A stretch of 54,923 bases of DNA from an uncultured Lachnospiraceae bacterium (GCA_910588845.1 CAJURU010000022.1:1-54923); one strand, 5' to 3'; positions 43,785 to 54,061 are shown, numbered from the stretch's first letter. Numbers and translations: made by a program. The notes: a model not told the origin generated them from the sequence alone.

Positions 43785-46700
43785 ATGAAAGCATGGAAAC
43801 GCACAGTCAGCGCTGTCATGAGCATTTGCCTTGTATTCTCTCTGTTTACCGGACTGAATTTCACCAGTGCGGCGGCGGGAGAAAACGGTATTTTGCAAAA
43901 TGGTTCGCTGGCGGAAAGCACCGACAATTGGACAATTGCGGGAGACGTCGCCGTAGTGTCCGGCGATGACGCCGAAGTGGGATGCAAGATTGAAAGCGGC
44001 GTCGGCACTGCCAAACATTTAAGCATTTGGAACAAAACCGCAGAGGAAAAAACATTTTCCATGAGCCAGACCATCCGCAATATGGCGGCAGGTTCCTACA
44101 CGGCTAAGATTGAATCCGTGGGAAATGCAAATACCAAACATAACCTTATTTTAAAAGCGCATAATGACACAACCAACAAAGAGGTGACTGTAAATGTCGA
44201 TACCGACCAGTGGGATGTTTACGTTAGCTCCGCCACAAAAGCTTTAGACGTAACAGAGGGAGATACTGTTACTATCAGCGTCAGCGGACCCCTGGCAGCC
44301 AAAGCAGAGGGCGCAAACGACGGCGAATGGTACGGTATCCGCAACATCGTATTCGACGCGGCTACAGCCGTAGAAGCCCCCATCAATGTACAGAAAGTCC
44401 CAGGGCTTTCACAGAGTTTCATCCATGGCGTGGACGTATCAACCTATCTCAGTGAAATCCAGAGCGGCGTCAAGTACAAAGATGAGAACGGCGTTGAGAA
44501 GAATATGTTCCAGATTTTCAAAGATGCCGGCGTCAATTACGTAAGGCTCCGCGTCTGGAATTGCCCCTTCCGCACAAATAAAGACGGCAAAATTCTCTAT
44601 GTTGATGATAACGGAACAGAATATACTGAAGACCAGGTCACTGCCACACAACATGCAGACGGATATTACGAATATGCACTGAAAGACAGCGGCAAAACCG
44701 TATACCGTGAAGGTTACGGCGCTGGAAACTGCGACATTGACACTGCAATCGCTACAGGCAAGATTGCCACAGAGCATGGCATGAAAGTCTTAATCGACTT
44801 CCACTACTCTGATTTCTGGGCTGACCCTGCTAAGATGAAATCCCCCAAAGCATGGGACGGCATGACAATCGAGCAGAAAGCACAAGCGCTCTCTCAATAT
44901 ACAACAGAAAGCCTCAACAAATTAAAGGCAGCCGGCGTAGATGTAGGCATGGTACAGGTCGGCAATGAGATTAACGGCGGTATGGCAGGCGAGAAAGATT
45001 GGGCAAATGTCAGCAAGCTTTTAGACGCCGGAACCAAAGCGGTCCGCGCAGTTGACCCTAATATTCAGATCGCTATCCACTATGCAGACCCGCACAAAGA
45101 GAATTACCAGGTAGGAAAAGCAAAAGCTTTAAAGGAAGCTAACATTGATTATGATGTATTTGCATCTTCCTACTACTCTTTCTGGCACGGATCACCAGAA
45201 AACCTCACCAAAGTATTAAAAGAGATTGCTACAACATATAACAAAAAAGTCATGGTCGCTGAGGTTTCTTACTGCACGACCACAGAGGACGGCGACGGCG
45301 CGGCAAATGTCGTAAATGCCAACACAAATCCTCTGAACTACTCTATTGATGCGCAGGGCGAAGGCCAGGCAGCCGCTGTGCGCGACGCCATCGCAGCGGT
45401 AGCCGCAGTGGGCGATGCCGGAATCGGTACGTTCTATTGGGAGCCGGCATGGGTACCGGTTGGAAATTACGCCGGGGCAGATGATTCCAAGAAAGCAGAA
45501 GTATTGGCGTCCAATATTGATAAATGGCAAAAGTTTGGTTCCGGATGGGCTTCCAAATGGTCCGGCCCTGCTGGCGGCGGTTACGACCCCGGCGTTTCTG
45601 AAGACGAATCTACACATGGTTCCCAGTGGGATAACCAGGCAATGTTTGATTTCAATGGTAAGGCGCTTCCTTCTATCAACGTATACAAATGGGTATACAC
45701 AGGGACAGACGGCCCGGTTCGCATATCTACTGTAGATACGGCAGCCTATACGATGAATTACAAAGATACACCGCAGCTTCCCGCGGCAGTAAATGTAAAT
45801 CTGAATGATGGAAACGTTGTGGAAAACGTTGCCGTGACATGGAACGCAGACGAGGTAGCTGCATTAAAGACCGCCGTGTTTGGCGAATACACAATTAACG
45901 GCAGCCTGGCACAGTTTACTTATAACTCCAAAGGAGAAACCATTACCGTACCAGCAGGACAGCAGAAAACCACCTGCGCCGTAACAGTCACCGGCACTAA
46001 CGTCCTTCCCAACGGCAGCTTTGAAGAAGGCGAGACCGGATGGACGGTGACCGGCGGAGCAACGCTCAAGACAGACGGCTCTGGCGGCAATGGAAAACAT
46101 GGAAATAATTATTACGATGCCTGGAACGCGTCAGCGCTTGATTTCAGCATAGAGCAGACCATCACCAAACCGCTTACAAGCGGAAAATATACGCTGTTCG
46201 GCTATTATCAGGGAACAAATGTCAGCGAAGTCTCTGAGGAATCAGGACTGAGCGCAACTATTACCTACAAAAACGGCGAAGTAAAAACCTATACTGGGGA
46301 AATCCAGATTCCCAACACCTGGAAAGTATTTCACCGTGCGCAGACGGCCGGTATCATCATCAACCAGAATGTAGCCAGCATCAAGATTACAAGCCGTTTG
46401 AAATGCAGTGGAGCCGGCGGCCCCTGGGTAGTTGTGGACGACCTCAATCTGATGCGTGCCGATGACCTGACCGCTGAAGAAAAAGCATTTGGCGCAGCCA
46501 GCGAAACGCCAGTAACCACCTACACCGTAGTTTTTAAGGACGGCGATAGAGTATTAAAGACGGAAACCGTAGAAGCAGGTAAGGCGGCTACTGCTCCGGC
46601 AGCTCCCACCAAGGCGGGCTACACCTTTGACGGCTGGGATAAGGCATTCGACAACGTAACATCTGATTTAACCGTAAACGCTAAGTGGAAACAAAATCAG

Positions 46701-47234
46701 GCAGCCGCAAAGACCTACAAGATTACCTTTAACGTAAATGGCGGAAAGGCCATTAAAACCAAGAATAAGACGGTTACCTCCGGCAAGACATATGGTTCGC
46801 TGCCAGCAGTAAAACGCGCAAACTATACGTTTAGCGGCTGGTATACAGCCAAATCTGGCGGCAAGAAAATCACAGCTTCCTCTAAAGTAGCGATTACAAA
46901 AAATACCACACTCTATGCCCGCTGGAAGAAAGTCGCCAAACCAGGGAAAGCGAAAAAGCCCACGGTAAAGAATACCAAGAAAAATACTATCAAGGTTACT
47001 TTTAAGAAAGTTAAGGGCGCGGAAGGTTACGAGATTCGTTATGCAAAGAAATCCAACATGAAAGGCGCAAAGAAGGTAACTTCCAAGAAGACCTCCTGTA
47101 CGATCAAGAATAAGGTTCTCAAAAAACGCAGCACCTTCTACGTTCAGGTACGCGCTTTCAAGAAAGATTCAACCGGTAAGAAGATATACAGCAAATCTTA
47201 CAGCCCCAAGGCAAAATTGAAACTTAAAAAATAG
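43785..47234 (+). CDS. Secreted GH53 endo-beta-1,4-galactanase
   Basis: An 1149-residue exported enzyme cleaving beta-1,4-galactan side chains of pectin. A signal peptide (about 1-30) is followed by a carbohydrate-binding-like beta domain (35-190), the GH53 TIM barrel (about 205-625) with acid/base Glu395 in VQVGNEING and nucleophile Glu493 in MVAEVSYC, an Ig-like domain (about 645-735), a second carbohydrate-binding-like domain (745-905), two InlB-type repeats (GYTFDGW, NYTFSGWYT) and a Lys-rich FN3-like end (about 1045-1149). No sortase motif. GGAGG precedes the ATG. No transporter or beta-galactosidase is adjacent, so downstream uptake genes must be elsewhere. Confidence 0.92.
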   Translation: MKAWKRTVSAVMSICLVFSLFTGLNFTSAAAGENGILQNGSLAESTDNWTIAGDVAVVSGDDAEVGCKIESGVGTAKHLSIWNKTAEEKTFSMSQTIRNMAAGSYTAKIESVGNANTKHNLILKAHNDTTNKEVTVNVDTDQWDVYVSSATKALDVTEGDTVTISVSGPLAAKAEGANDGEWYGIRNIVFDAATAVEAPINVQKVPGLSQSFIHGVDVSTYLSEIQSGVKYKDENGVEKNMFQIFKDAGVNYVRLRVWNCPFRTNKDGKILYVDDNGTEYTEDQVTATQHADGYYEYALKDSGKTVYREGYGAGNCDIDTAIATGKIATEHGMKVLIDFHYSDFWADPAKMKSPKAWDGMTIEQKAQALSQYTTESLNKLKAAGVDVGMVQVGNEINGGMAGEKDWANVSKLLDAGTKAVRAVDPNIQIAIHYADPHKENYQVGKAKALKEANIDYDVFASSYYSFWHGSPENLTKVLKEIATTYNKKVMVAEVSYCTTTEDGDGAANVVNANTNPLNYSIDAQGEGQAAAVRDAIAAVAAVGDAGIGTFYWEPAWVPVGNYAGADDSKKAEVLASNIDKWQKFGSGWASKWSGPAGGGYDPGVSEDESTHGSQWDNQAMFDFNGKALPSINVYKWVYTGTDGPVRISTVDTAAYTMNYKDTPQLPAAVNVNLNDGNVVENVAVTWNADEVAALKTAVFGEYTINGSLAQFTYNSKGETITVPAGQQKTTCAVTVTGTNVLPNGSFEEGETGWTVTGGATLKTDGSGGNGKHGNNYYDAWNASALDFSIEQTITKPLTSGKYTLFGYYQGTNVSEVSEESGLSATITYKNGEVKTYTGEIQIPNTWKVFHRAQTAGIIINQNVASIKITSRLKCSGAGGPWVVVDDLNLMRADDLTAEEKAFGAASETPVTTYTVVFKDGDRVLKTETVEAGKAATAPAAPTKAGYTFDGWDKAFDNVTSDLTVNAKWKQNQAAAKTYKITFNVNGGKAIKTKNKTVTSGKTYGSLPAVKRANYTFSGWYTAKSGGKKITASSKVAITKNTTLYARWKKVAKPGKAKKPTVKNTKKNTIKVTFKKVKGAEGYEIRYAKKSNMKGAKKVTSKKTSCTIKNKVLKKRSTFYVQVRAFKKDSTGKKIYSKSYSPKAKLKLKK

Positions 47235-47268
47235 GGACTGGCAGAACAATATTTTTAAGACATAAAAC

Positions 47269-47308
47269 ACAGCCCCCACAAACCATCGCAACGGTTTGTG
47301 GGGGCTGT
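47269..47308. terminator. Strong bidirectional terminator
   Basis: ACAGCCCCCACAAACC (47269-47284) and its exact inverse (47293-47308) form a 16-bp stem with an 8-base loop, with TTTAT on one side and TGTTTTATG on the other. It separates the galactanase from the convergent sigma/anti-sigma operon. Confidence 0.92.
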
Positions 47309-47374
47309 TTATAGAAGTATGATACTCATCAGGGTATCTCTCATGACTGCCAACTTATAAGATTTCAATGAACA

Positions 47375-48505
47375 CTATTTTATCGGGAGTTCCACTCCGT
47401 CCACATATACTGCAGCTACATCGTCAATCTCAATAAACCGATTGAACATGCCTTCAATTTCTATTTCCACATCCATTCCATTTTCGCCGGATCCACCGCC
47501 GAATCCGCCGCCCAGATAGCGGTCGCCGGTAATATCCATCGTTTCCGACTTCCAACCTGTGATCTCGCCGTCTTCGTTCGATTCCATCTTCCAGTTGCCC
47601 TCGGGAAGGCTATCCACATCTTCTACAACGTAGCAGCTGCTGCCGTCTTTCATTTTAAGTTCCATGTAGCCAAACGGATATTTCATTGCCTCGTCTCCAT
47701 ACTTGGTTTTAAAGAGCACCCGCATCCCACCGCCTGTAATGTCAAATCCGGTACAATAATCCAACATACTGTAATCTAAATTAAGCCGCTTCATCTTCAT
47801 CGCATCCATCGGCTCCAAGACAAAGGAACCAACGTCCTTAAACTTTGTCATTTCCATTCCATCTTCATCTTCTTTGCCATCCTTGGCCTGTATACTGACT
47901 ACTAACGAATCCTGGGACGCTCCCGCCTCAACTTCCGGCCTCCAGTATAACTCTTCTGCATCCTCCTGATGCGAGATAAGGACATGATATAATCTGCGGA
48001 TAGATAACTTATTTTTGCTTACTACAGGCTCATACCCCACTGTTGAAGAACCGGACTTCCAATTACATCGGGGATAAGCAATATAAGCGTCATCCTCTTC
48101 ATCCAATGGCTTGCCGTCCAGGGAATCTGTACGGACCGTAAAGTATGCCATCCCTGCATCCGGATCATACCAGTAGTTCTCCATTGTATACTGCACATTC
48201 CCATCTACCAATGTTTCCCCTACTTCCTGGAAATTCCGGGCAATTACTTCTGCCTCTTCGCTGGTGCTTCGATATATTTGCCGGAAAAAGTCCCAGGCAT
48301 TCATACCGGTTGCGGCAAAGCAGATACCGTTGGCGCTTAATACCACTACAAAAATCCCCGCAACAACTGCCGCTGTCTTTACTCTCCATCTCTGGCTCCA
48401 CTGTTCCTTGCGCTTGATCGCATTGTCAAGCATCTCCATGCCGGCTTCCTCTGTCAGCCTCACATCCGAAACCGCTTCCTTATAAGTGTTACGCTCCAAC
48501 ATCAT
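47375..48505 (-). CDS. DUF4179-type membrane protein, probable anti-sigma partner
   Basis: A 376-residue single-pass protein: a cytoplasmic N-terminus of about 40 residues, a TM helix (TAAVVAGIFVVVLSANGICFA) and a large extracellular domain rich in beta strands with a Gly-rich loop near the end. DUF4179 proteins usually follow an ECF sigma factor and are thought to hold it inactive. The start at 48505 has AAAGGAG eight bases upstream and overlaps the sigma factor stop by 17 bases. The signal sensed is unknown. Confidence 0.75.
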   Translation of the reverse strand: MMLERNTYKEAVSDVRLTEEAGMEMLDNAIKRKEQWSQRWRVKTAAVVAGIFVVVLSANGICFAATGMNAWDFFRQIYRSTSEEAEVIARNFQEVGETLVDGNVQYTMENYWYDPDAGMAYFTVRTDSLDGKPLDEEDDAYIAYPRCNWKSGSSTVGYEPVVSKNKLSIRRLYHVLISHQEDAEELYWRPEVEAGASQDSLVVSIQAKDGKEDEDGMEMTKFKDVGSFVLEPMDAMKMKRLNLDYSMLDYCTGFDITGGGMRVLFKTKYGDEAMKYPFGYMELKMKDGSSCYVVEDVDSLPEGNWKMESNEDGEITGWKSETMDITGDRYLGGGFGGGSGENGMDVEIEIEGMFNRFIEIDDVAAVYVDGVELPIK

Positions 48506-48998
48506 AATCTTCACTCCTTTCAAGAACTTGCTTTATTTTCTCCCTTCCGCGCTGCAAATGCGTCTGTACAGTACTTTCATTCATACGCAGAAATTTTGCA
48601 ATCTCCCGCACGGAATATTCTTCATAGTAGTACAGATGGATAGGGATACGGTACTTCTCCGGTAAATCCAGAATAGCTTCCTTTAACTCTTCAAAGGCAT
48701 CGCCCGTTCCTCTTTGGAACGCCTGTCCCTCATCCCATTCCTGCAGCTGCACCATATCACGGTTCCACTTGTTTTTCAGCAAATTCTTACAGACATTGAT
48801 GGTTGTGCGGATGAACCAGGCTTTCTCATGTTCCGGTGTTTTAAATCTGGGATGGTATTTTAGATACTTGAAAAAAACTTCCTGAAACACATCATCCGCC
48901 TGGTATCTATCCTTGCAGTAGGCCCATGCTAATTTATAAATCATGTCCTTATGCCTTTGATAACATTCCAGTACTCTTTGTTTCTCCTTACCCTTCAT
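48489..48998 (-). CDS. ECF-type RNA polymerase sigma factor
   Basis: A 169-residue sigma-70 family ECF factor: region 2 (MIYKLAWAYCKDRYQADDVFQEVFFKYLKYHPRF, then WFIRTTINVCKNLLKN) and region 4 (ILDLPEKYRIPIHLYYYEEYSVREIAKFLRMNESTVQTHLQRGREKIK). It recruits RNA polymerase to a small regulon, released by its membrane partner encoded next. AGGAGG precedes the ATG. No convincing self-recognised promoter was identified upstream. Confidence 0.93.
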   Translation of the reverse strand: MKGKEKQRVLECYQRHKDMIYKLAWAYCKDRYQADDVFQEVFFKYLKYHPRFKTPEHEKAWFIRTTINVCKNLLKNKWNRDMVQLQEWDEGQAFQRGTGDAFEELKEAILDLPEKYRIPIHLYYYEEYSVREIAKFLRMNESTVQTHLQRGREKIKQVLERSEDYDVGA

Positions 48999-49111
48999 AA
49001 TCTGTACCTCCTATATAAAGAAAACAATCTGGAATGATAAATTATCTCAAAATACAAAAAAATTTATGAACAAATTTGGGCGCTACCGCACTAACATAAA
49101 TTACAAGGGCT

Positions 49112-50344
49112 CTATCCTTTGACTACGCCAACCGTCTTCAATTTCCTGACAGGTATTACCATATCTCCCTGCTGTGCCATTACCATATCTATATCCTTAT
49201 AGGCAAACCGGCACTCCTCAGCCACATCATTTTTCTTGCGCTTTCCCAACACAACGCCCTGCTCTTTCAAATCTACCATTACCTTTTCGGCTGAAAACGC
49301 TTTCATTGCGCCCGAACGGGAATAGCTTCTCCCCGCTCCATGCGACGACGTGCAGAAGGATTCCCTATTTCCCTTTCCCTCCACCACATAACTGTAGGAA
49401 CCCATGGCTCCCGGAATTACCGCCATCTCTCCCTGCCGTACCCTGGTTGCGCCTTTGCGGTGCACCCAGACGTCAGCGTCATAATGATGTTCCAAAGCCG
49501 CATAATTATGGTGGCAATTGATTTCCTCGCCAAATTCCACGATATGTCCTGTATATTTCCCGATCATCTCTTTTACGATGGAACAAACCTTCTCCAACAT
49601 ATGGGCGCGGTTCTCAAACGCATAATCCAAAGCCAGATTCATCCAATTAATATACTGCCGCCCTTCCTTTGACTGCGTTGGCAGAAACGCCAACCGATGC
49701 TCTTCCTTTACCTCGCTGTACCACATCTGGTTCAGCTCTCTTGCCTTCCCATGGAAATAATCACAGATTGCCTTTCCCAGATGGCGGCTCCCGGAATGAA
49801 GCATAATGCAAAGATACCCCTCCTGGTCCTCCTGAAGCTCAATAAAATGGTTGCCGCCTCCCAGGCTTCCTACCTGAAAATACCCATCCTCAATCAAGGG
49901 CATCAGCTCCTCGTTTTCCGCATATTTCTCTATCTCCTGCTTTGCCAGATCAAGTGTTTTAGACTCCTGCGGTTTCTTATACCGCTCTGTATTCAGAGGT
50001 ATTTCTCTCATAATATTTCCGATAATTGCCTGGACAATGCTGCCGTTTCCCGTCTGAACGCCACGAATCTCCTCTATGCGGATATTCGTAGAAATAAAGT
50101 CCATACCACAGCCGATATCAACGCCTACTGCATTGGGAATAATAACGTCTCTGGCAGCTATTACGCCGCCAATTGGCATCCCCTTGCCAGTATGCGTATC
50201 CGGCATCAGACATACCCATTTATGGATAAAGGGAAGCTGCGACAAATGATACGCCTGTTCCAGACAGCTCTCCTCTAACTGTCCCTCATTCTCTAACCAT
50301 ACTTTTACCGGAAATCTCGTCTTCTCATTATAAATTACAAACAT
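49112..50344 (-). CDS. rtcB: RtcB family RNA ligase
   Basis: A 410-residue RtcB protein, a Mn2+/GTP-dependent ligase joining RNA 2',3'-cyclic phosphate ends to 5'-OH ends. Metal and guanylylation residues are visible: PDTHTGKGMPIGG, VGVDIGCGM (Asp and Cys), GGGNHFIE, MLHSGSRHLG, CHHNYA, and SSHGAGRSYSRSGA near the His that receives GMP. It probably repairs broken RNA since bacteria lack tRNA introns of the archaeal type. The start at 50344 has GGTGA seven bases upstream. It is divergent from two WYL-domain regulators. Confidence 0.92.
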   Translation of the reverse strand: MFVIYNEKTRFPVKVWLENEGQLEESCLEQAYHLSQLPFIHKWVCLMPDTHTGKGMPIGGVIAARDVIIPNAVGVDIGCGMDFISTNIRIEEIRGVQTGNGSIVQAIIGNIMREIPLNTERYKKPQESKTLDLAKQEIEKYAENEELMPLIEDGYFQVGSLGGGNHFIELQEDQEGYLCIMLHSGSRHLGKAICDYFHGKARELNQMWYSEVKEEHRLAFLPTQSKEGRQYINWMNLALDYAFENRAHMLEKVCSIVKEMIGKYTGHIVEFGEEINCHHNYAALEHHYDADVWVHRKGATRVRQGEMAVIPGAMGSYSYVVEGKGNRESFCTSSHGAGRSYSRSGAMKAFSAEKVMVDLKEQGVVLGKRKKNDVAEECRFAYKDIDMVMAQQGDMVIPVRKLKTVGVVKG

Positions 50345-50451
50345 CTCATTCTCACCTTTTCCTTTCCTTATCTCGATCATTTTGATGGGATTATTATATA
50401 CAGTATCTTCCAATTTATCATTTCAAAAAAGCTGCGAACTTAATTTACATA

Positions 50452-50460
50452 TGATATAAT
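50452..50460 (+). promoter_or_regulatory. Extended -10 promoter of the WYL genes
   Basis: TGATATAAT combines a TG extension with a perfect -10 (TATAAT at 50455-50460). No good -35 is visible, as is usual for extended -10 promoters. Confidence 0.5.
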
Positions 50461-50529
50461 ATGGCATGGGGAGACCTGATGCCTGCTGTCGGCTCCAATA
50501 AATCTATTTGGCATGAGGAGGGAGAATGA

Positions 50530-51783
50530 ATGTCTGATTTCCAGGAATTAATTAAAAGTTTCCCAAAAATCAGGGAGTATGTAAGAGATTTTTTTGTCTA
50601 TGGATTCAAAACCAGAAATGATTTTAAAGAGAGAAGCCCCCGTACCTACGACAATCAACGACGACGGTTAGAAAGCTGGCTCGGCCCCTATGTACGTAAA
50701 GATTATACTCCCGGCGGCGCTAACCTTTCCCTGGCTATAGACAGCAATCTCCTTGACACAAATCCACTGTTTCAAGTTTGGAAAACAAAAAGTTTTACAG
50801 ACAACGACGTGGTACTGCACTTTTTAATCCTGGATTCACTACAGGACGGTAAAACCTTTACCGCCGAAGAAATCACAGATACGCTCCTTTCCAAATACGA
50901 TGCATTATTTGATGTCCAGACAGTACGCCGCAAATGCAATACCTATGCCAAAGAAGGATTGTTACAGAAACAAAAAACCGGCAAAACAGTTGTATTCTTC
51001 CTCGACAATACCCTCACACATTGGCTGAGAATCAACGAAAACATTCACGATGCACTTGCATTTTACCAAATGGCAGGTAATTTCGGCATTATCGCAAACA
51101 TGCTGTCAGAGCATCTCGACACTCAGAATTCTACATTTCATGTAAAGCACAGTTTTTTTGTGCACACGCTGGAAGACGAAATACTTCTTGAACTGTTACA
51201 GGCTATGGAGAAACAGTTTCGCATAGATGTTGAAATTAAAAGCTCCAAAAACGAAAGCAAAAAGACAACAACCTGCATTCCCTTGCAAATTTTTACCAGC
51301 GCCAGAAGCGGCCGACGATTTCTCTGCGCTTATTCAGACAGTAGGAAACGTTTTACCTGCTACCGCCTAGACACCGTTAAAAAAGTCATGCCTTTGGAAC
51401 GCGCTGAAAACTATGGAGAACTGCTTACCAAACTTGTCCGCAATCGTCCGTATCTCTGGGGCGTCTCCTTCCAAAGCCAGGAAAGACGCCGTCTGGATAC
51501 ACTGGCTATGACGATATGGGCGCTGGAACCTACTGAGGATTATATTGTTGACCGTTTACAACGCGAGGGCAGGGGCGGTACTGTTACCAAAACCGCCCCC
51601 AATACCTACCGCTATGAGATACAAGTTTTTGACTGCAACGAAATGCTGCCCTGGATTCGCACGTTTATCGGCAGAATCCTCTCGCTGGAATGCACTGCTG
51701 AGTCAGTGGAAAAACGTTTTTACGACGATTTGGAAACCATGTACCACATGTACGGGATTGACGAAAATTGCGCAGACGCCTAA
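50530..51783 (+). CDS. WYL-domain transcriptional regulator
   Basis: A 417-residue protein with an N-terminal DNA-binding region (about 1-160, including TVRRKCNTYAKEGLLQ of winged-helix type) and a central WYL-like fold (about 230-320; SGRRFLCAYSDSRKRFTCYRLDTV), followed by a WCX-like C-terminal part. WYL regulators bind nucleic acid or nucleotide ligands and control DNA-damage, CRISPR and phage-defence genes in several bacteria. Its position opposite rtcB suggests control of RNA repair. GGAGG is eight bases before the ATG. Confidence 0.8.
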   Translation: MSDFQELIKSFPKIREYVRDFFVYGFKTRNDFKERSPRTYDNQRRRLESWLGPYVRKDYTPGGANLSLAIDSNLLDTNPLFQVWKTKSFTDNDVVLHFLILDSLQDGKTFTAEEITDTLLSKYDALFDVQTVRRKCNTYAKEGLLQKQKTGKTVVFFLDNTLTHWLRINENIHDALAFYQMAGNFGIIANMLSEHLDTQNSTFHVKHSFFVHTLEDEILLELLQAMEKQFRIDVEIKSSKNESKKTTTCIPLQIFTSARSGRRFLCAYSDSRKRFTCYRLDTVKKVMPLERAENYGELLTKLVRNRPYLWGVSFQSQERRRLDTLAMTIWALEPTEDYIVDRLQREGRGGTVTKTAPNTYRYEIQVFDCNEMLPWIRTFIGRILSLECTAESVEKRFYDDLETMYHMYGIDENCADA

Positions 51784-51909
51784 AATAAAATTTCCACTAC
51801 ATCATTCCTGCAAACTTTACGGAAATGAGACGCTTACAGGGAAGTATATTATAGATGTGAGAAAAACCACCGTAACATTTTAAGAATCGTAAATATTTGG
51901 AGACATACT

Positions 51910-52866
51910 ATGGAATTATTTTCAGAAATCTACAGCTGTTACTACCGTGTACTGCGCCACTTGCTGTGCAGCCAGAATCCCCTCACAATCAAAGAAATTT
52001 ATAACCGCATTTGTCAGGAGGGTTTTGAGGAAAGTCTGCTTTCCATTATCCCCAAACTGGAAGACGGCAGTTGGGATTTGTTTAAAAAGGAAGACAATTT
52101 GTACCTTTCTAAACTATCGCCAGCTTTTGCCATACCTCTCACTGATTTGGAACAATCTTATCTGAAAGCCTTATTGGCAGATAAGCGTATTCTGTTATTT
52201 CTTGACCTCGAACAGCGCGAGGCTTTAAACGAAATGCTTGCTTGCGTACGTCCCCTTTGGCGCCAGGAACACTTCTACTACTACGACCGTTTTGCCGATG
52301 GCGATCCCTATGAAGATGAAACATACCGCCGCAACTTCCGTCTCTTATTAAAAGCCCAGAAGAACCGGCAATTTGTGGAAATAGATTATAACTCCCCCAA
52401 AGGAAACCGGGTTCACCATTACTATGTCCCCATCCGCCTGGAATATTCTGCTAAAAATGACAAGTTTCGCCTCTTAGCCTTAGCGCAGAACCCCCATAGA
52501 CGGAATAAATTGGAGACTTTCAATATTGACCGCATTGCATATGCCCATTTGACAGACAACACGCTTTCCTCTTCCATTGACATAAACTCCCTTATCCGAA
52601 ATTCCTACTACCAGGAACCTCTGAAGCTTCGCATTATCAATAAACGCAATGCTTTAGAGCGCGCTATGCTGCATTTTGCAAATTATGAAAAAAATACCGT
52701 AAGGATTGATGAAAACACTTACGAATGCCTCATCTACTATAACCAGAGTATGGAGACGGAACTTCTGATCGAAGTTATGTCTTTCGGCCCTATGCTGACT
52801 GTGATTGGAAATGAGAGATTTCTTCATATCCTGAAAGCGAGACTATGCAGACAAAAACTGCTCTAA
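51910..52866 (+). CDS. Second WYL-domain regulator
   Basis: A 318-residue protein: an N-terminal helix-turn-helix-like part (PLTIKEIYNRICQEGFEESLL), then a WYL domain at about 140-225 (QFVEIDYNSPKGNRVHHYYVPIRLEYSAKNDKFRLLALA) and a WCX extension. The two WYL proteins differ and probably form a hetero-pair or act in series. GGAG lies seven bases upstream; 126 bases separate it from the first gene, a stretch in which I see no clear promoter or terminator. Confidence 0.8.
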   Translation: MELFSEIYSCYYRVLRHLLCSQNPLTIKEIYNRICQEGFEESLLSIIPKLEDGSWDLFKKEDNLYLSKLSPAFAIPLTDLEQSYLKALLADKRILLFLDLEQREALNEMLACVRPLWRQEHFYYYDRFADGDPYEDETYRRNFRLLLKAQKNRQFVEIDYNSPKGNRVHHYYVPIRLEYSAKNDKFRLLALAQNPHRRNKLETFNIDRIAYAHLTDNTLSSSIDINSLIRNSYYQEPLKLRIINKRNALERAMLHFANYEKNTVRIDENTYECLIYYNQSMETELLIEVMSFGPMLTVIGNERFLHILKARLCRQKLL

Positions 52867-53223
52867 GGCCGCGGTCTCCTTGTCGGGAAGCGCAAGTTTT
52901 ACGCTTGTCTCCATTTGTAAAATCATTTGTTGCTGTTAAAAAGGCTATACATTTATTGAATATAAATCTCTGGCACGGTATTTTCCACACCGTTGATTTG
53001 CAATCTGACATGAACTTTTCCATTCTCAAATTTATTCAAAGAAGTCCCTCCCCATGTGGAATATAACCTTACTGACTTGGGAAAAAGTTTCATTCCTGTC
53101 TTTGAGCATATGAAACAATGAGACGATGAAAACCTCGGTGAGTAAGGTAAACTTATGGCAGCAAATACCATACGCTACATACTTGAGGGGCTTGGCTGCT
53201 TTGCTGGGCCGAGCGCGGATTTC
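52867..53223 (-). other. Gene-poor stretch with a probable coding fragment
   Basis: Between the WYL gene and the serine hydrolase remains there is no complete gene. On the minus strand 53080-52953 reads SVRLYSTWGGTSLNKFENGKVHVRLQ-like residues ending in PEIYIQ and a stop. It looks like the C-terminus of an extracellular beta protein whose upstream part is missing. I cannot name the family. Confidence 0.35.
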
Positions 53224-53229
53224 CTATAG
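53155..53229 (+). CDS. Possible 24-residue ORF or 5' fragment
   Basis: ATG at 53155 follows AAGGTAA and encodes MAANTIRYILEGLGCFAG and six more residues before a TAG. It is antisense to the end of the serine hydrolase pseudogene for a few bases. It could be the beginning of a lost gene; support is weak. Confidence 0.2.
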   Translation: MAANTIRYILEGLGCFAGPSADFL

Positions 53230-54040
53230 AATAAAAATAGGTTCAATTTCTCTTTTTATGAAATCTACCCTGTCTTTAACTCTTGGAACAAATAAAGAGG
53301 AAACAGCAACCACAATTCTGTATTTCGGATTAACATATATCGCATTTCCACCGTCACCTAAAGCTGCATACGAAAGTTCTGCCTCATCTATAACCCACCA
53401 CAAATATCCGTACTTTAGACGGCGCGCTTTCCAAACACTTTGTACCTGCGTACTCTCGGTAATCCACTTCCTGGGAATAATCTGTCTGCCGTTCCAATAT
53501 CCCTCACTCAAGTATAACTGCCCTAATTTAGCCATATCCATAGTCGTAAGGGATAATCCCCAACCAGCCGTATTCGTTCCGTTTGGATCGGCAACCCAAC
53601 CATTCGCACCTTTCGATTTATAAAAGCCAAGCTGTTCTTCTTTGCTTTGAAAATATATATCTTTTTCAACAGAAATTCCCAACGGAGAAAAAAGATTTGG
53701 ATAGGGGTTAATCTATACTTATAGGGGGCAGTCATTGTAAGCAGATTTCGGATTGTAATATGCTGTATTGCTTTTTCCCTTTTTTGATTTGATAATCCGG
53801 AAAGAAATCAATTACTTTTTCATCAAGGTTTTTGATACAGCCTTTATCTAAGGCAATTCCGAATAACATGGAAATGATGCTTTTTGTCACCGAAAAGATA
53901 TGGATAGGGTCATTTTCCGAACACTGATTAAAATAACTTTCGTAAACAGCATTATCATCTTTAAACACAATTATTCCAGCTATATTGCCATATTCTTTTT
54001 TTATTTTACTTTCTAAAGACGTTATTTGTTCCTGCTTCAT
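53224..54040 (-). pseudogene. Serine hydrolase (class C beta-lactamase-like), frameshifted
   Basis: A beta-lactamase-fold serine hydrolase in three frames. The first piece holds the nucleophile motif SVTKS (SxxK) and FPDYQIKKGKK. The middle reads AIQHITIRNLLTMTAPYKY. The last (53682 to 53224) holds NTAGWGLSLTTMDMAKLGQLYL and the C-terminal core. The breaks fit one lost base at T5 53772-53776 and one at G4 53704-53707 (plus strand). Family members are peptidases, esterases or beta-lactamase-like; no resistance can be inferred. It followed the MerR gene by 21 bases and was probably its partner. Confidence 0.75.
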
Positions 54041-54061
54041 GCTATTTGATTGGCCTCCGTT

